Below are positions 1-10,613 of a stretch of DNA of 64,000 nt, one piece after another. Position 1 is the stretch's first letter. Each line of letters begins with the position of its first letter. The notes beneath the pieces were generated by a model, which was not told the DNA's origin, ran no database searches, and saw only the letters and a list, made by a program, of their open reading frames with translations. The position numbers and the translations under genes are program-made. The DNA comes from Alopecurus myosuroides. Taxonomy: Eukaryota > Streptophyta > Magnoliopsida > Poales > Poaceae. The stretch is from NCBI GenBank assembly GCA_028641055.1, contig CM054062.1, forward strand, positions 237,162,376-237,226,375, given 5' to 3'.

Positions 1-684
1 TCCTGGTGGTGGAAAGATAACAATCAGTTGCTGAGAAGAAAGGCACCACGCCGCACGATCTGGACCCACCCGACAAGGAGAGCCTCGACGAGCTTTATGT
101 CGTCCCTCGAGAGGAGGAGCTCCCAGTTCCTCGCGAAGACCCTGCTGACGCAACAACCGACACCAATATCGTGCAGCATCCCGTCTACTTCATCAATGCA
201 GCATAAGATCCTCTACGCTACCCTCATAGCCTCCAGGAAACTACGCTACTACTTATAGTGTCACCCTATCAGGGTGAACTCATCATATGCCCTAGAGAAG
301 GTCCTCCGCAGCTCCAACGCCATTGGGTGTGTTGACGAGTGGAACATCGAACTTCAAGGTTTCGAGCTCACATTCCATACCACTAGGGTCATCAAGGGAT
401 CCGTCCTGGCGGACTTCACCGTGGAGTGGACTAACATCCAAATAGAAGATAGAGAGGAAGAATCGTTGTTGCGAGGCAAGGTAGCCCCCGTCCTTTGGAC
501 CATTAATTGTGATGTGGCATTCGCAGCAGATTGCGCGAGGGATGATGTTGTACTCACATCTCCAACGTGGGACAAGCTCTTTTATGTTGTACATCTTGCC
601 TTCGACCCCAAAGACAAGGTCTCCAACAACATCGGCGTATACGAGGGGCTTATTGCCGGTCTTTGATGGTGCAGGTCTTGCACT
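1..684 (+). pseudogene. Ty3/gypsy pol fragment (RT end to RNase H)
   Basis: This is the remnant of a gypsy polyprotein and the oldest layer in the left block. Around 178-258 the translation resembles the end of reverse transcriptase (HPVYFIN, then KILYATLIASRKLRYYL). From 274 it reads through the connection (CVDEWNIELQGFELTF, VIKGSVLADFTVEWT) into an RNase H start (VVLTSPTWDKLFYVV, then NNIGVYEGLIAGL). The two parts are in different frames with a stop near 256, so it is not functional. The conserved FDG motif of gypsy RNase H is degraded to INCDVA. Homology stops at about 684, where the LTR of element S begins. The 5' part lies outside the window. Confidence 0.75.
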
Positions 685-732
685 CGTTGGGAAACCCCAA
701 GAGGAAGGTATGAAGAGCACAACAGCAAGTTT
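685..732 (-). mobile_element. Outer piece of the LTR of element S
   Basis: These 48 bases carry the end of an LTR (TTGGGAAACCCCAAGAGG) that I recognise from an abundant Triticeae retrotransposon LTR. The rest of the same LTR resumes at 25333 after the copia1 insertion. The expected terminal TG reads CG here. Joining the pieces gives about 1.5 kb. The flank to the left is gypsy coding sequence, so S inserted into a gypsy element. The family assignment is from memory. Confidence 0.65.
728..732. other. Target-site duplication AGTTT, left copy
   Basis: AGTTT directly precedes the LTR of copia1 and recurs at 25328-25332 after its other LTR. The sequence on both sides joins into the uninterrupted LTR of element S (AGCAAGTTT then TCGCTCAG). 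This fixes the copia1 boundaries. Confidence 0.75.
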
Positions 733-1423
733 TGAAAGTTAAGTATGGGCACCTAGAGGGGGGTGAATAGGTGCTACGACCAATTTCAATTTTTCATCGA
801 GTTTAGGCTTGACACAAAGGTAAATTCTCTAGATAATGCAACTAAGGTGAAATTACCTATATGACAAGGATAACAACAATCACAATGCAAGTACAAGTAA
901 AGGGAGAAGGGAACGGGGTAACTGATATGAAGCACGCAGAGACACGATGTAATCCCGAGTTTCTCCTTGTTAAGGGAGTACGTCTCGTTGGAGGGGTGTG
1001 AGCCCGCCACAAAGGCCTACTCAACGCCACAAAGGCCTCACCCTATTCTCTGATGAACCCCTCCACAAAGGCCTAGTCCACCTTCTACTATTTATCCCCT
1101 TTGAGGCGGGAATCGAATCCTTTACAAACAACTTGGGGCACACACCCACAGCCAAATTGGGGGCTCCCAACAATCTTGAATAACCAAGAGTAGCAAGATG
1201 CCTAGGTTCTCCACAAGAGGAAACCCTAGGCTAGATCCCTCAAGCTAACAAGGGGGAAATGAAGAACGGCTCGGTGAAGATGTAGATTGGGGCCTTCTCC
1301 TTCAATCCTCCAAAGATCAACGAGTTTGGTGGGAGGGATTGGGATTTATTGAGGATTAGGTGAGCTCTTAAATGCTATTGAATGCTTGAGGAAGAACTAG
1401 AGCTCAAGGAGGAAGAGGAGGGG

Positions 1424-1431
1424 TATTTATA
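1424..1431 (-). promoter_or_regulatory. TATA box of the copia1 3' LTR
   Basis: TATAAATA on the minus strand is flanked by GC-rich sequence. The same motif sits at the same place in the other LTR (24729-24736). It lies downstream of the palindrome array, as expected for the LTR promoter core. Confidence 0.6.
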
Positions 1432-1454
1432 CCCCCTCCTCAAATCTAGCCGTT

Positions 1455-1870
1455 TGGGTGGAAAACAGGTACCAGAATATCCGGTCCAAGTTTGGACCGG
1501 AATATCCGGTCGGGATATTTCCTCATATCTGCTTCGAGCTTTGTTGACTTCAACCGGATATTTTGATTGGCTCGGAATAATCCGATACCAATAATCCGGT
1601 TAGCTTCTCTCTTGCGCATGCACCTGAAACGGATATTCCGGCTGCCCCAGAATAATCCGGTACAAATAATTCGGTTAGCAACCGTGAGTTCCATCTTCAG
1701 TCCTTAGTCGAATTCGAGCTGAAACTTCCTCAACCGGACTATTCGGTATGGAGTGAATAATCTGGTACCAATATTCCGGTTCGTTTCTGCCCGAACTGGA
1801 CAGAAACCATCCTAACCGGAATATCCGGTTTCCCAGAATAATCCGGTTAGAATAATCCGGTTTCTCACTC
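1455..1870. repeat. Array of CCGGAATATCCGG-type palindromes in U3 (3' LTR)
   Basis: About 15 copies of short palindromic motifs such as CCGGAATATCCGGT and AATAATCCGGT lie within about 415 bp just upstream of the LTR TATA box. Some are exact, some differ by one or two bases. CG-rich palindromes in LTRs are a reported hallmark of Sireviruses. A role as enhancer or factor-binding sites is inference. Confidence 0.75.
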
Positions 1871-2021
1871 TCCCAAATATCTTAGCCCAATCTTCACTGA
1901 TCTTTTCGGTGATCGATGCCGATGTTAAGTATAACACCTGCACACTAAACACCTCGATAAATAATGTACTTAGTATTGTTAACTAACACACAAAACACCG
2001 AGAAAATGAAATGCACTTCCA

Positions 2022-2036
2022 ATCTCCCCCTTTTTG
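2022..2036 (-). other. Polypurine tract of copia1
   Basis: On the minus strand AAAAAGGGGGAGAT abuts the TG of the 3' LTR. This is the expected site of plus-strand priming and confirms the orientation. Confidence 0.75.
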
Positions 2037-2495
2037 TGTTAGATGACAATACTAAGATTTGCAATAAAAACTTGACGAGTACATGTTTGAAACAAAATGG
2101 AAATGTCTCCCCTTATCTATATGCACATATTTTGTTTTCCTCAAATGCAAAAAGTGCAATAATACAAGGAGAGAAATTTCCAACAAGTAGCAAACATGCC
2201 AAAGTAAACAATATAACCAATATGTTGAGAATAAGAGAAATATATACCTTGTGCGTAGAGATGATAACAAGAATACCAAAGCAAAATAATAGATAATATC
2301 CTCAACATATATGAAAGATAATTCATGGTCACCAATAAACATAGTCTCACAACACATAATAGCACAGAGTTTTAACCGAGACAATAAGTAGCAAATAGTT
2401 CACGAATAAGACTAAATGGACACAAGCTCTCAAGAAATGGTAAAAGCATATACTTGTGCCCAAAACCCATGCAAATCCCCGTAGTCCAAGTACTA

Positions 2496-2511
2496 CTTCT
2501 CCCCCTTTGGC
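2496..2511 (-). other. Second polypurine-tract-like motif of copia1
   Basis: The minus strand reads GCCAAAGGGGGAGAAG about 475 bp upstream of the 3' LTR, close to the functional tract in sequence. Repeated polypurine tracts before the 3' LTR are described for Sireviruses. Confidence 0.5.
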
Positions 2512-2561
2512 ATGGAGACACCAAAAAGGAGAGGGGTAGTGGTGCTAGCGCCCCAACGAAG

Positions 2562-4070
2562 CTAAGCATCCAAATGCTCAGAAGACTCTCCTGCTGACGC
2601 ATCGGAAGCACCCTCAGCCTCCCTCTCAAGATCCTCGTCCACGTCCTCATCTTCCTCATCGAAACCATCTCCAACATGAATGCTGGAAGAACCAGTAGTG
2701 GCACGGAGAGCCTCCTCAATACGCTCCCAAGGGGTACGGTCTCTGGCAGACCACTGAGAATAAGTCTTAGGAACAAGGGGAGCAGGAAGATCACCAGTAG
2801 CACCACTCACATGGTGAAGAATCTGACTCTGAGTGCTAGACATGGTTGTGTCCCTGCGGTAGGCCTGATACTGCTCCTTGTGAATATCCACCTTCATGCA
2901 CAACACATTGCGCTGAAACCAGGAGAGCTTTCTGACATTGCGCAGAGTGGTAGAAGAATCAAACTAGCGAGCACTAGAAGGGGCCACACCTCCCATAGAG
3001 GAACCACCCTCTGGAGGAGGAATAGGAGCACGAACAACCTTCTTCCTCTTGACATATAGCTTCTTGAAGTGATGTTCTTCCTTGGGAACTCATTGAAATC
3101 CCTCTTCATGGTGTCCTTGATCAGCATCATGATATATGGTCCATAAGGTATGGTGTTCCCACCAATCATAGCATTGCACGGCTCATGAAAGATAATGTCC
3201 ATGACATCCACAGTATAAGAGGCAGTAGGATCCTCATCCTCCATACACTGCTTAGCCAAAATGAGAATATTGTAGAAAGGACTAGTGAGAGCATCATTAT
3301 TACCTCCACTATGCACCAAGAAGGACCAGAAGATGCGCACAAGCTGATCATAGAAGGGGAGAAGCCCTTCCAGCTTCCCAATAGTGAAACCTGTAGCATA
3401 CATCTCTGCCATGGATCTCTCTCGCTGCGGTCTCTCCACATCATGCATACGGTAACCAAGTGGAGGATGAGAGTTGAGCTGGTAACCAAGCAGATGACCC
3501 AATCCGTGAAAAGGAACCTCACAAGGAGTGGTATTAGTCATCCACTTCAGATAGCAAGGAACACCGGAGTCAAAAACCCGAGTGGACATGAACTGAACAG
3601 TGAGATCGGTGTTGTAGGGGCAACGGGTCTCCAGAAGCCTCACAAGACCAAACCTCTCAATGATACTGGCAGCATCAGCAAACTCTTCCTTGTCCCTTAT
3701 CAACTGAAACTTGGTAGGATGCATCTGACAGATAGGTAACTTGTAGTCAGAATAGATGTACGCATAGATATAAGACTTCTCCAAGCACCAGAAACAAGCA
3801 TACTCACACTCAACATCACGGGGAGTGTTGTACCAATCCTTATGCCTGATCTGAGCATACTCCTGAGTGGTGATATCCATCTTGTAGTTCTTCCTAGCTT
3901 CCTTTCCTTTCTTCTTCCTTGATGACTTCGAGGAGAGTCTTTCCCTTGGCAATAGCTTTCCTTGGAGGGCGAGCGTCACCGAGATCGTCATCACTAGTGT
4001 CCTTGTACGAAGGATGCTTGCGAGGAACCAACTTGTCAGCGTGAGAGCTACCTGTGAAGGAGAATCATAG
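2562..4070 (-). pseudogene. Extra ORF downstream of pol in copia1
   Basis: This ORF occupies the position called env-like in Sireviruses. The main open frame runs 4096-2894. It starts with a basic segment (SSRKKKGKEARKNYK), then a folded-looking middle (FGLVRLLETRCPYNTDL, PFHGLGHLLGYQLN, LEGLLPFYDQLVRIFW, IGGNTIPYGPYIMMLIK). The layout recalls Pfam Transposase_32, 'putative plant transposon protein', but I cannot confirm this. The C-terminal part lies in another frame (2906-2562) and ends in an acidic tail (DEEDEDVDEDLE). Frame changes near 3950 and 3090 and a stop near 2968 break it. I see no signal peptide or clear membrane segment, so nothing here supports an envelope role. A related fragment lies at 52498-52770 in copia2. 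Confidence 0.6.
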
Positions 4071-4099
4071 AGGAAGAAATAGGGGTAAGTGCACATATG

Positions 4100-5290
4100 T
4101 CAAACAATGGAGAAATCATATGTCAAAACAATAAGGAAGAGTGCATGGTATGATCGAGAATTAATTCTAGTTAGGATCAAACCAGTACTGATGAAATTCG
4201 GGACTAACTAACCGGATATTCCGGTTCAATTCTTTACCGGATATTCCGAGTGCGTGACATAAACCACCGGATATTCCGGTTCAAAACTGAACCGGATATT
4301 CCGACAGCACGAAACCAGCACTAGATTGATTCTAATATAGATTTGAAAACTAGATCGGTGACATGTGAATCTAACCTATTGTCTCTAGCATGCATAGGAT
4401 ACCTTAAGGAGCAATCACTACCAAGCATTGACAAGAAAACACAAATCCATGGAGAGGTATGGTTATAGCATCAAGATTCAAAGGATTTGAACTTTATCAG
4501 CGTCCATGGATGAAGATGCTTCGATGGAATTTCTCCCAAGGAGGAGGAGAACAAGATTCGGGCAAGAACTCGCAGATCCCGTGGAGGAAGTGGCCCGGGA
4601 GGCCAAGAATCAGAGCGGCGGCGTGGTGGTGGAGGAGAGGACTTGGGGAAGAAAAGGCAAGAACTACCTCTCTCCCCGTGCCCCTCCTAATATGTGGAGA
4701 TTCGCCGGACCGTATATTCCGGTTCAAGTATGAAACGGATATTCCGGTACCAACCGGATATTCTGGTTCAAAACTGAACCGTAAATTCCGGCTACCTTCT
4801 GATTCGAAACTTCCTAGTTTCAAAGGAGTGACAAATGTGCTAGATAGAGTTTGGTTTTGGGTAGAAAGGCTTAGGATAGAAACACCAAACTGGAAGTAGT
4901 ACTTATCCCGCTCAATTGCAAGAATCAAACAATCAAAAGACCAATTGAGTGAGATTTTCCTACGAGAACACTAAGAGAGGGAAAAACAAGAAATGCAATG
5001 AAATATCGAATAAATCCCAACTAAGATCCAACTCTTCACAACAAAGAGGATGGTGGCGTAAGCCACCACGTAAGAGATCATGGTATGCAACCGCGAAGAT
5101 ATATCTTGGGTGCATTGCCAATTCTCAACATTGAAGCTCACAATTCAACATTAGAAAAAGAGAGATAACAATGAATTTTTGCTTTTGGCATAATGGGGGA
5201 GGGAGAACCCAATGTGTTAGGATAACACCCCCCTATGTCCATGACTACACCTAAACCAAAACATGTTTCATCTATAGGGGTGTGTGCAAG
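4100..5290 (-). other. Spacer between pol and the extra ORF of copia1
   Basis: This 1.2 kb holds no convincing gene. It contains two clusters of the same palindromes as the LTR: 4208-4300 (CCGGATATTCCGGTTC, four copies) and 4690-4795 (about five copies). Next to the end of pol, at 5216-5240, the minus strand has a purine run followed by TGTTATCC. Copia2 has the matching sequence at 51020-51050. Confidence 0.6.
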
Positions 5291-5294
5291 ATCC

Positions 5295-7185
5295 TCAAGT
5301 GAAACTCCTAAAATCAATGATGTTTAGTTCATTCCTCAAGAACATGCATCTTTCGTCGTCGAGTGGCTTCGTGAAGATATCCGCGAGATTGTCCTTGGTG
5401 GGAACATATGCGAGAGAAATATCACCTCTTTCCACATGGTCACGGATGAAATGATGACGAATCTCAATATGCTTCGTTCTTGTGTGTTGCACGGGGTTGT
5501 AAGCGGTCTTGATGGCACTTCCATTGTCACACATGAGAGGCACCTTATCCAAATGAACGTCATACTCCTTGAGAGTTTGCCTCATCCATAGCAATTGGGT
5601 GCAAGCACTTGCGGTGTCCACATACTCGTCTTCGGCGGTGGAAAGAGATATGCAATTTTGCTTCTTGGAAGACCAACTCACCAAATACCTACCAAGGAAT
5701 TGGCAAGCCCCGAAAGTGGACTTCCTATGATATTGATCACCGGACCAATCGGAATCCGTGTAGCCCTTGAGAGAGAATTGTGCCCCCTTTGGGTGCCACA
5801 AACCAAACCTTGAGGTATGAACCAAATACCGAAAAATCCTATGGACCGCCACTAAGTGGATTTCCTTAGGAGCCGCTTGATACCTTGCACACACACCTAC
5901 ACTCAAAATGATATCGGGCCTAGATGCACAAAGGTAAAGCAAAGAACCAAACATAGAACGATACAACTTTTGGTCCACATCTTTACCATCTGGGTTGCGT
6001 TTGAGGTGGCACTTGACTTGCACATGAGATGGCTTGATCTTTGTATTTTGGAAATTAAACGTCTTGAGCATGTCTTGGGTATACTTGGCTTTAGAAATGA
6101 AAGTTCCACGAGCCAATTGCTTGATCTCAAAGCCAAGGAAGAATTTAATCTCTCCCATCATGGACATCTCAAACCTGTCAGACATAAGCTTTGAGAACTC
6201 ATTATTGAAATCTTGGTTAGTTGAGCCAAAGATAATATCGTCCACATAGAGTTGGCGTATGAAAAGCTCTCCCTTTACCCTCTTTGTGAAGAGACTGGGG
6301 TGGATATTCCCAACTTCAAAACCACGGTCCAAGAACTCTCTAAGGTGCTCATACCACGCACGTGGTGCTTGTTTAAGTCCATAGAGCGCCTTATCGAGCT
6401 TGTAGACATGGTTAGGGAAGTTGAGGTTCTCGAACCCAGAGGTTGCTTAACATATACCTCCTCTTTGAGTGGACCATTCAAGACAACACTTTTGACATCC
6501 ATTTGTTGCAATTTGAAATTATGCGAAGATGCATATGCAAGAAGGATACAAATGGACTCAAGGCGAGCCACGGGAGCATATGTTTCATAAAAATAAATGC
6601 CTTCAACTTGAGTGTAACCTTGAGCCACAAATCTTGCCTTGTTCCTTATAACAATGCCATGCTCATCTTGCTTGTCTTGAATATCCACTTAGTGCCAATA
6701 ACATTGTGGCAATCTTTGTGCTTCTCAACTAATCTCCAAAACTTGTTGCGCTCAAAGTTATTGAGCTCATCATGCATAGCTTCAACCCAATCGGAGTCCT
6801 CAAGAGCTTAAAACACTTTCCTTGGCTCCACCATAGATATGTGAGCTTGATGCTCACTAAAATGTGCCAATTGCCTTCTTGTGGATCTTCTAGCTTGAAT
6901 ATATTCCAAAACCTTGTTGTCTTGGGCATCAATATGCTTCAAAGTTCTTCTTATCCTTCTAGCACGACGGGCTTCGATCTCCTCATTATTGCAAGGAGGA
7001 ATCACTTGATCATCTTGATAATTTGGGTCCCCGTCTTGACCAACTTGGCCTTCATCATCATCATCATCATCATCATCAACAACAACAACAACTTCAACAC
7101 TTGCTTCAACTTGAGGAGGGGAGGATGAGGATAGTTGATCTTGGCCTTGACCTTGACTAGCATGAATGATAGGATTGGTTGCATC
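5295..7185 (-). pseudogene. copia1 pol: reverse transcriptase and RNase H
   Basis: The RT start ([23 protein letters not shown]) lies at 6688-6275 and the rest at 6332-5295 in another frame, so there is a frameshift near 6330. The RT catalytic motif YVDD is intact (LYVDDIIFGS). RNase H follows with YTDSDWSGD and the copia ending LADIFTKPLDDER, closing at NELNIIDFRSFT. A run of eight Asp codons preceded by Val codons (7037-7080) lies in the integrase-RT linker. It is a decayed retrotransposon replication gene. Confidence 0.85.
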
Positions 7186-8721
7186 TTACGTAGTAACTTG
7201 GTCAATGAGAGGAGGGTCTTGAACACGTTCTTGGTTAGGTGCATCACTTGGCTCCTTAGCTTGTTCGTCTATTGTAAAGGAGGGCTCCACTTGAGTAGAG
7301 CATAGTCCTTCTCGAGTCGCCATAAGGTGTCCCTCAATGGGGCGGAAAAATCCCACACCCATCCTTCCTATGGCTTCTTGAGGCATTTCAACATCTACAT
7401 TAGAAACATGAAACTGCGCCACTTGGGAGCCATCATTTTCCTCGAAAACCACACTACAAGATTCTATGACAATCCTTGAGGCTTTGTCAAAGAATATATA
7501 AGCGTCGGATTCGGCGTCGTAACCAACAAATATACCCTCAATAGTTTTGGATTCAAATTTAGACAACCTAACACCCTTGATCAAATAGAAGCACTTACAA
7601 CCGAATACACATAAGTAGGAGACGTTGGGCTGGTGAGGATGTCATATGGCGTATTGTCCAAGCCCTTGTAGATGTAGAGGCGGTTGGAGGAGTGGCATGC
7701 GTTGGATATGGCCTCGGCCCATAAATATTGGGGAGAAGAATACTCCGCCAACATGGTCCTTGCCATATCCAAGAGAGTGCGATTCTTCCTTTCGGCAACA
7801 CCATTTTGTTGAGGAGTGTAAGTGGCGGAATATTGATGACGAATACCCTCATCACTAAGGAACTCAGTCAAAGTGTAGTTCTTGAACTCCGGACCATTAT
7901 CACTCCTAATAGCCATGATTTTCACATTGTGTTGACGTTGCACTTGGTTGGAGAAGTCGATGATGGTTTGTTGAGTCTCACTCTTGCCCTTTAAGAAATA
8001 AACCCAAGTGTATCTTGAATAATCATCGATAATCACCAAGCAATACTTCTTGTCACCAAGACTTGCCTCGGGTACGGCACCAAAGAGATCAACATGGAGA
8101 AGCTCCAAGATCCTCTTTGATGAAATAATAGTCTTGGCCTTGTGCAAGATATCATGCATATTTCCTTCAACACACGACCTACAAACGCGATTTTTTGAAA
8201 AGGAAACATTTTCTTTTAGTCCGAGAATAAGGTCACCTTTGTGAAGACTTTGCAAAGTTCTCATGTTGACATGGGATAAGCGGCGATGCCATAACCACCC
8301 CACGTTCACCTTTCTGAAAAGACACATTGATTGAGAGTTGGTGGACTTCAAAAAGTCCACCACGAACAACTCATTTTCAACATGTCCTACATATGTGATG
8401 TCAAGAGTATTGCTCCTCAAAAGGACCACAATGTATTCATAAAAAAAGACGGAGAAACCCATATTTCTAAGAGAACGAACCGAAAGTAAATTGAAACCAA
8501 GGGATTCAACAAGCATGACGTTCACGATAGTAATATCGGGAGCAATCACAACCTTGCCGAACCCCGATACCTTAGACGAGGACGAGTCTCCATAGGTGAC
8601 GGTTGCTTGAATATCATTTGGGCGCAACTCCGTCACAATTTCTTTGCTTGCGGTCATATGACTAGTGCATCCACTATCAATTATCCATTTAGACCCACCG
8701 GAAGCATAGTCCTGCAAGAGA
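7186..8721 (-). pseudogene. copia1 pol: protease and integrase
   Basis: The protease motif is DSGCTSHMT near 8670. The GAG-pre-integrase/zinc region reads LWHRRLSHVN...CRSCVEG. The integrase core has the three acidic residues: D in LLHVDLFG, D in RSDNGPEF, E in NGVAERKNR. The C-terminal part (GVRLSKFESKTIEG, then FFDKASRIVIESCSVVFEE) is in another frame from 7584, so a frameshift lies near 7600. The frame upstream of DYASGG is +1 relative to gag (see the gag entry). Confidence 0.85.
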
Positions 8722-10486
8722 TCATTGACTAGAGTTAGGACCCGAGGAGGGTCCCTTCATGTTAGCAACAAGGGTCTTTGGAACCCAAATGGTATAGTCA
8801 ATGTAACCCTCGGTAGTACCAACATATTTAGCTTGCACAACACCATAATAATCAACATATAGGAAATGGTGTGGATTTTTAGTTCCCGCGGAGATGCTAC
8901 GAGTAGTGTTGTCCCTCATGACACTACTACTCGAAGCGACATTGTTTTATTGTGCGGGAGTGCTACGAGTAGTGTTGTCCCTAATGACAATACCACCCGA
9001 GGCACCATTGTTGGCCTTGTTCTTGCTCTTCTTCTTCTTTTTCTTGGCAACATAGCCAAGACCTTGCTTGCCCACTTGTTGCCTTGGAGCACTCAATTAT
9101 GGTCTAGCAACAACCACATTAGAGCTAGGGAAAACACTTGTGGGATAGAGACCACAACCTTCTCATCTTGAAGGCCTTTGCCCTTGAGCCTTGCTAGCTC
9201 ATTCTTTAACCTAGCATTTTCCTCAATAATATTTGCATGATCACAAGAAGAAGTAGAGGCTCTAGGGTTGTTAAGTTGATTAATTTGAGTTTGAAGTTGT
9301 TCATGCAACTCTTTGAGGTAAGAGTGTTGACTCTCCAAGGCCTTGTGAGCCTTGGTTAGCTTTTCAAACTCCTCGGTTAGTTTACCATGACCAACCCCAA
9401 ACTCAACCTTATCCTTATTAGCCTTTTATATTTAGCAATTGCAAGGTCACGTTCCTTAGTGATATTAGAAACAAGTTCATTATGTGACCCTTCAATAGAT
9501 TCAAGTTCCTCCTCAAGAGAAACTCTACCATCATGCTCTTCCTCAAGAGTCATAGAGAGGGATGCTATCTCATCTGCATCCCTTCTCTCAATCTAACATT
9601 TCTTATCAAGAGATTCATGGGCCTCTCCCAATTGTCTCATGAGATAATCAAAGTACTTCTTGGTATCCCCTTGTACGTTATACATAAAACGTTCCAAAGA
9701 GAGAATTTCATGTTCTACTTTAAGACTAGCATCATTTTCTAGTTCACTTGGGGTCTTAGAGTTGGGAGAAGGTGATACCTCCGAGGCCTTAGCCATGAAG
9801 CACTTGGCATTTGGGTGAGGATGATTCTCATTGGGGGATTCAAAGAGAGATGAAGATGATGGAGTAGAAGCAATATCAAGAGCGGCCACTTCACTTATGG
9901 TTTGTTCTTCTTCATGAATTCCGGAATCATACTCCTCTTGAGTCACTAGCACAAACTTGGTGGGGTACTTCTTGTCGAATGGTTTCTTCTTGAAGTGAGG
10001 TGTCTTGTAATCAACCTTGGACTTGTCCTTGCGAATGAGCTTGCCACCATGGAGTTCTCTATTTTCATAGGGACACTCCGCAATGAAATGGTGCTTATCT
10101 TGACAATTGAAGCAAGACCTCACTCTTTGAGTCCCATCATTGCCATAGAGAGACTTGGTCTTCTCCTCAACATATGCCTTGTCCTTGGGAGGATTCCTCC
10201 AAAACTTTTGAACGGTGAGAGCAATGATGTCTTTGAGCACGAGATCATATTCTTGATCCTTCAAAGTATCCAACTCCTAATGGCAATATTCTTCATACTC
10301 AACCTCCCTTAACACAACCTTGGCCTTAAAAGAAATCGATGCTCCTTTGTGCATTCCTATGGCCCTATCACGGTTGTCAAGAGCATTCTTGGTTTGCACT
10401 TGATAGGAGCACACATCTTGCATAACTTGAGTTGAGGTCAACAAAGAAAAGTCATGTCTTCCTTGAATGCTCTTCAAGCCTCGCAC
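8722..10486 (-). pseudogene. copia1 gag, C-terminal half
   Basis: This continues the gag broken by gypsy1. It begins GLKSIQGRHDF and runs through a CCHC zinc knuckle (CFNCQDKHHFIAEC, CX2CX4HX4C) near 10100. After that come a long charged coiled-coil region (9600-9100, e.g. HANIIEENARLKNELARLKG) and a C-terminal segment ending GPSSGPNSSQ at a TGA (8724-8722). Stops at 10279-10277 and near 9593 and frame changes near 9390 and 9000 make it dead. The TAG at 10277 sits where the family probably has CAG. Confidence 0.75.
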
Positions 10487-10530
10487 TCTAGTTCTCGTAT
10501 GAGGACACTTGCCGTGACAAAACCACGACA
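10478..10530 (+). repeat. Truncated 5' LTR of gypsy1
   Basis: Only the last 53 bp remain. They match 23123-23175 (GCCTCGCA, then CTAGTTCTCGTATGAGGAC, ending CCACGACA) with a few mismatches. The other 560 bp and the left target duplication are missing. GCCTCGCA lies exactly at the junction, which suggests a deletion through short homology. Confidence 0.75.
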
Positions 10531-10531
10531 G

Positions 10532-10550
10532 TTGGCGCCCACCGTGGGGC
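10532..10550 (+). other. Primer-binding site region of gypsy1
   Basis: TTGGCGCCCACCGTGGGGC follows the LTR end by one base. This TGGCGCCC... start is typical of the internal domain of many grass gypsy elements. I do not assign a specific tRNA. Confidence 0.6.
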
Positions 10551-10613
10551 CTGCTTGAGGAAGCGTCGTCTTTTCGGAAGGAGCGCTACCTGGAATCGAG
10601 AAGCTCGCGATAG

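Larger units (their letters stand above)
733..2021 (-). repeat. 3' LTR of copia1
   Basis: This 1289 bp LTR aligns end to end with 24037-25327. On the plus strand it starts TGAAAGTTAAGTATGGGC and ends CACTTCCA, giving TG...CA termini. Read on the minus strand, the U3 part (2021 to about 1432) holds an array of CCGG-type palindromes, followed by a TATA box at 1431-1424 and then R/U5. The matching TSD and the adjacent polypurine tract support the ends. Confidence 0.85.

Noticed and set aside
292..720. Minus-strand ORF over the gypsy fragment
   Set aside because: It is the shadow of the plus-strand RT-RNase H coding sequence, which has recognisable motifs.
2052..2384. Hydrophobic ORFs near the copia1 3' end as a membrane protein
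   Set aside because: They are short, AT-rich, lie between the extra ORF and the LTR, and have no counterpart seen in copia2. Hydrophobicity follows from TTT/TTA-rich sequence.
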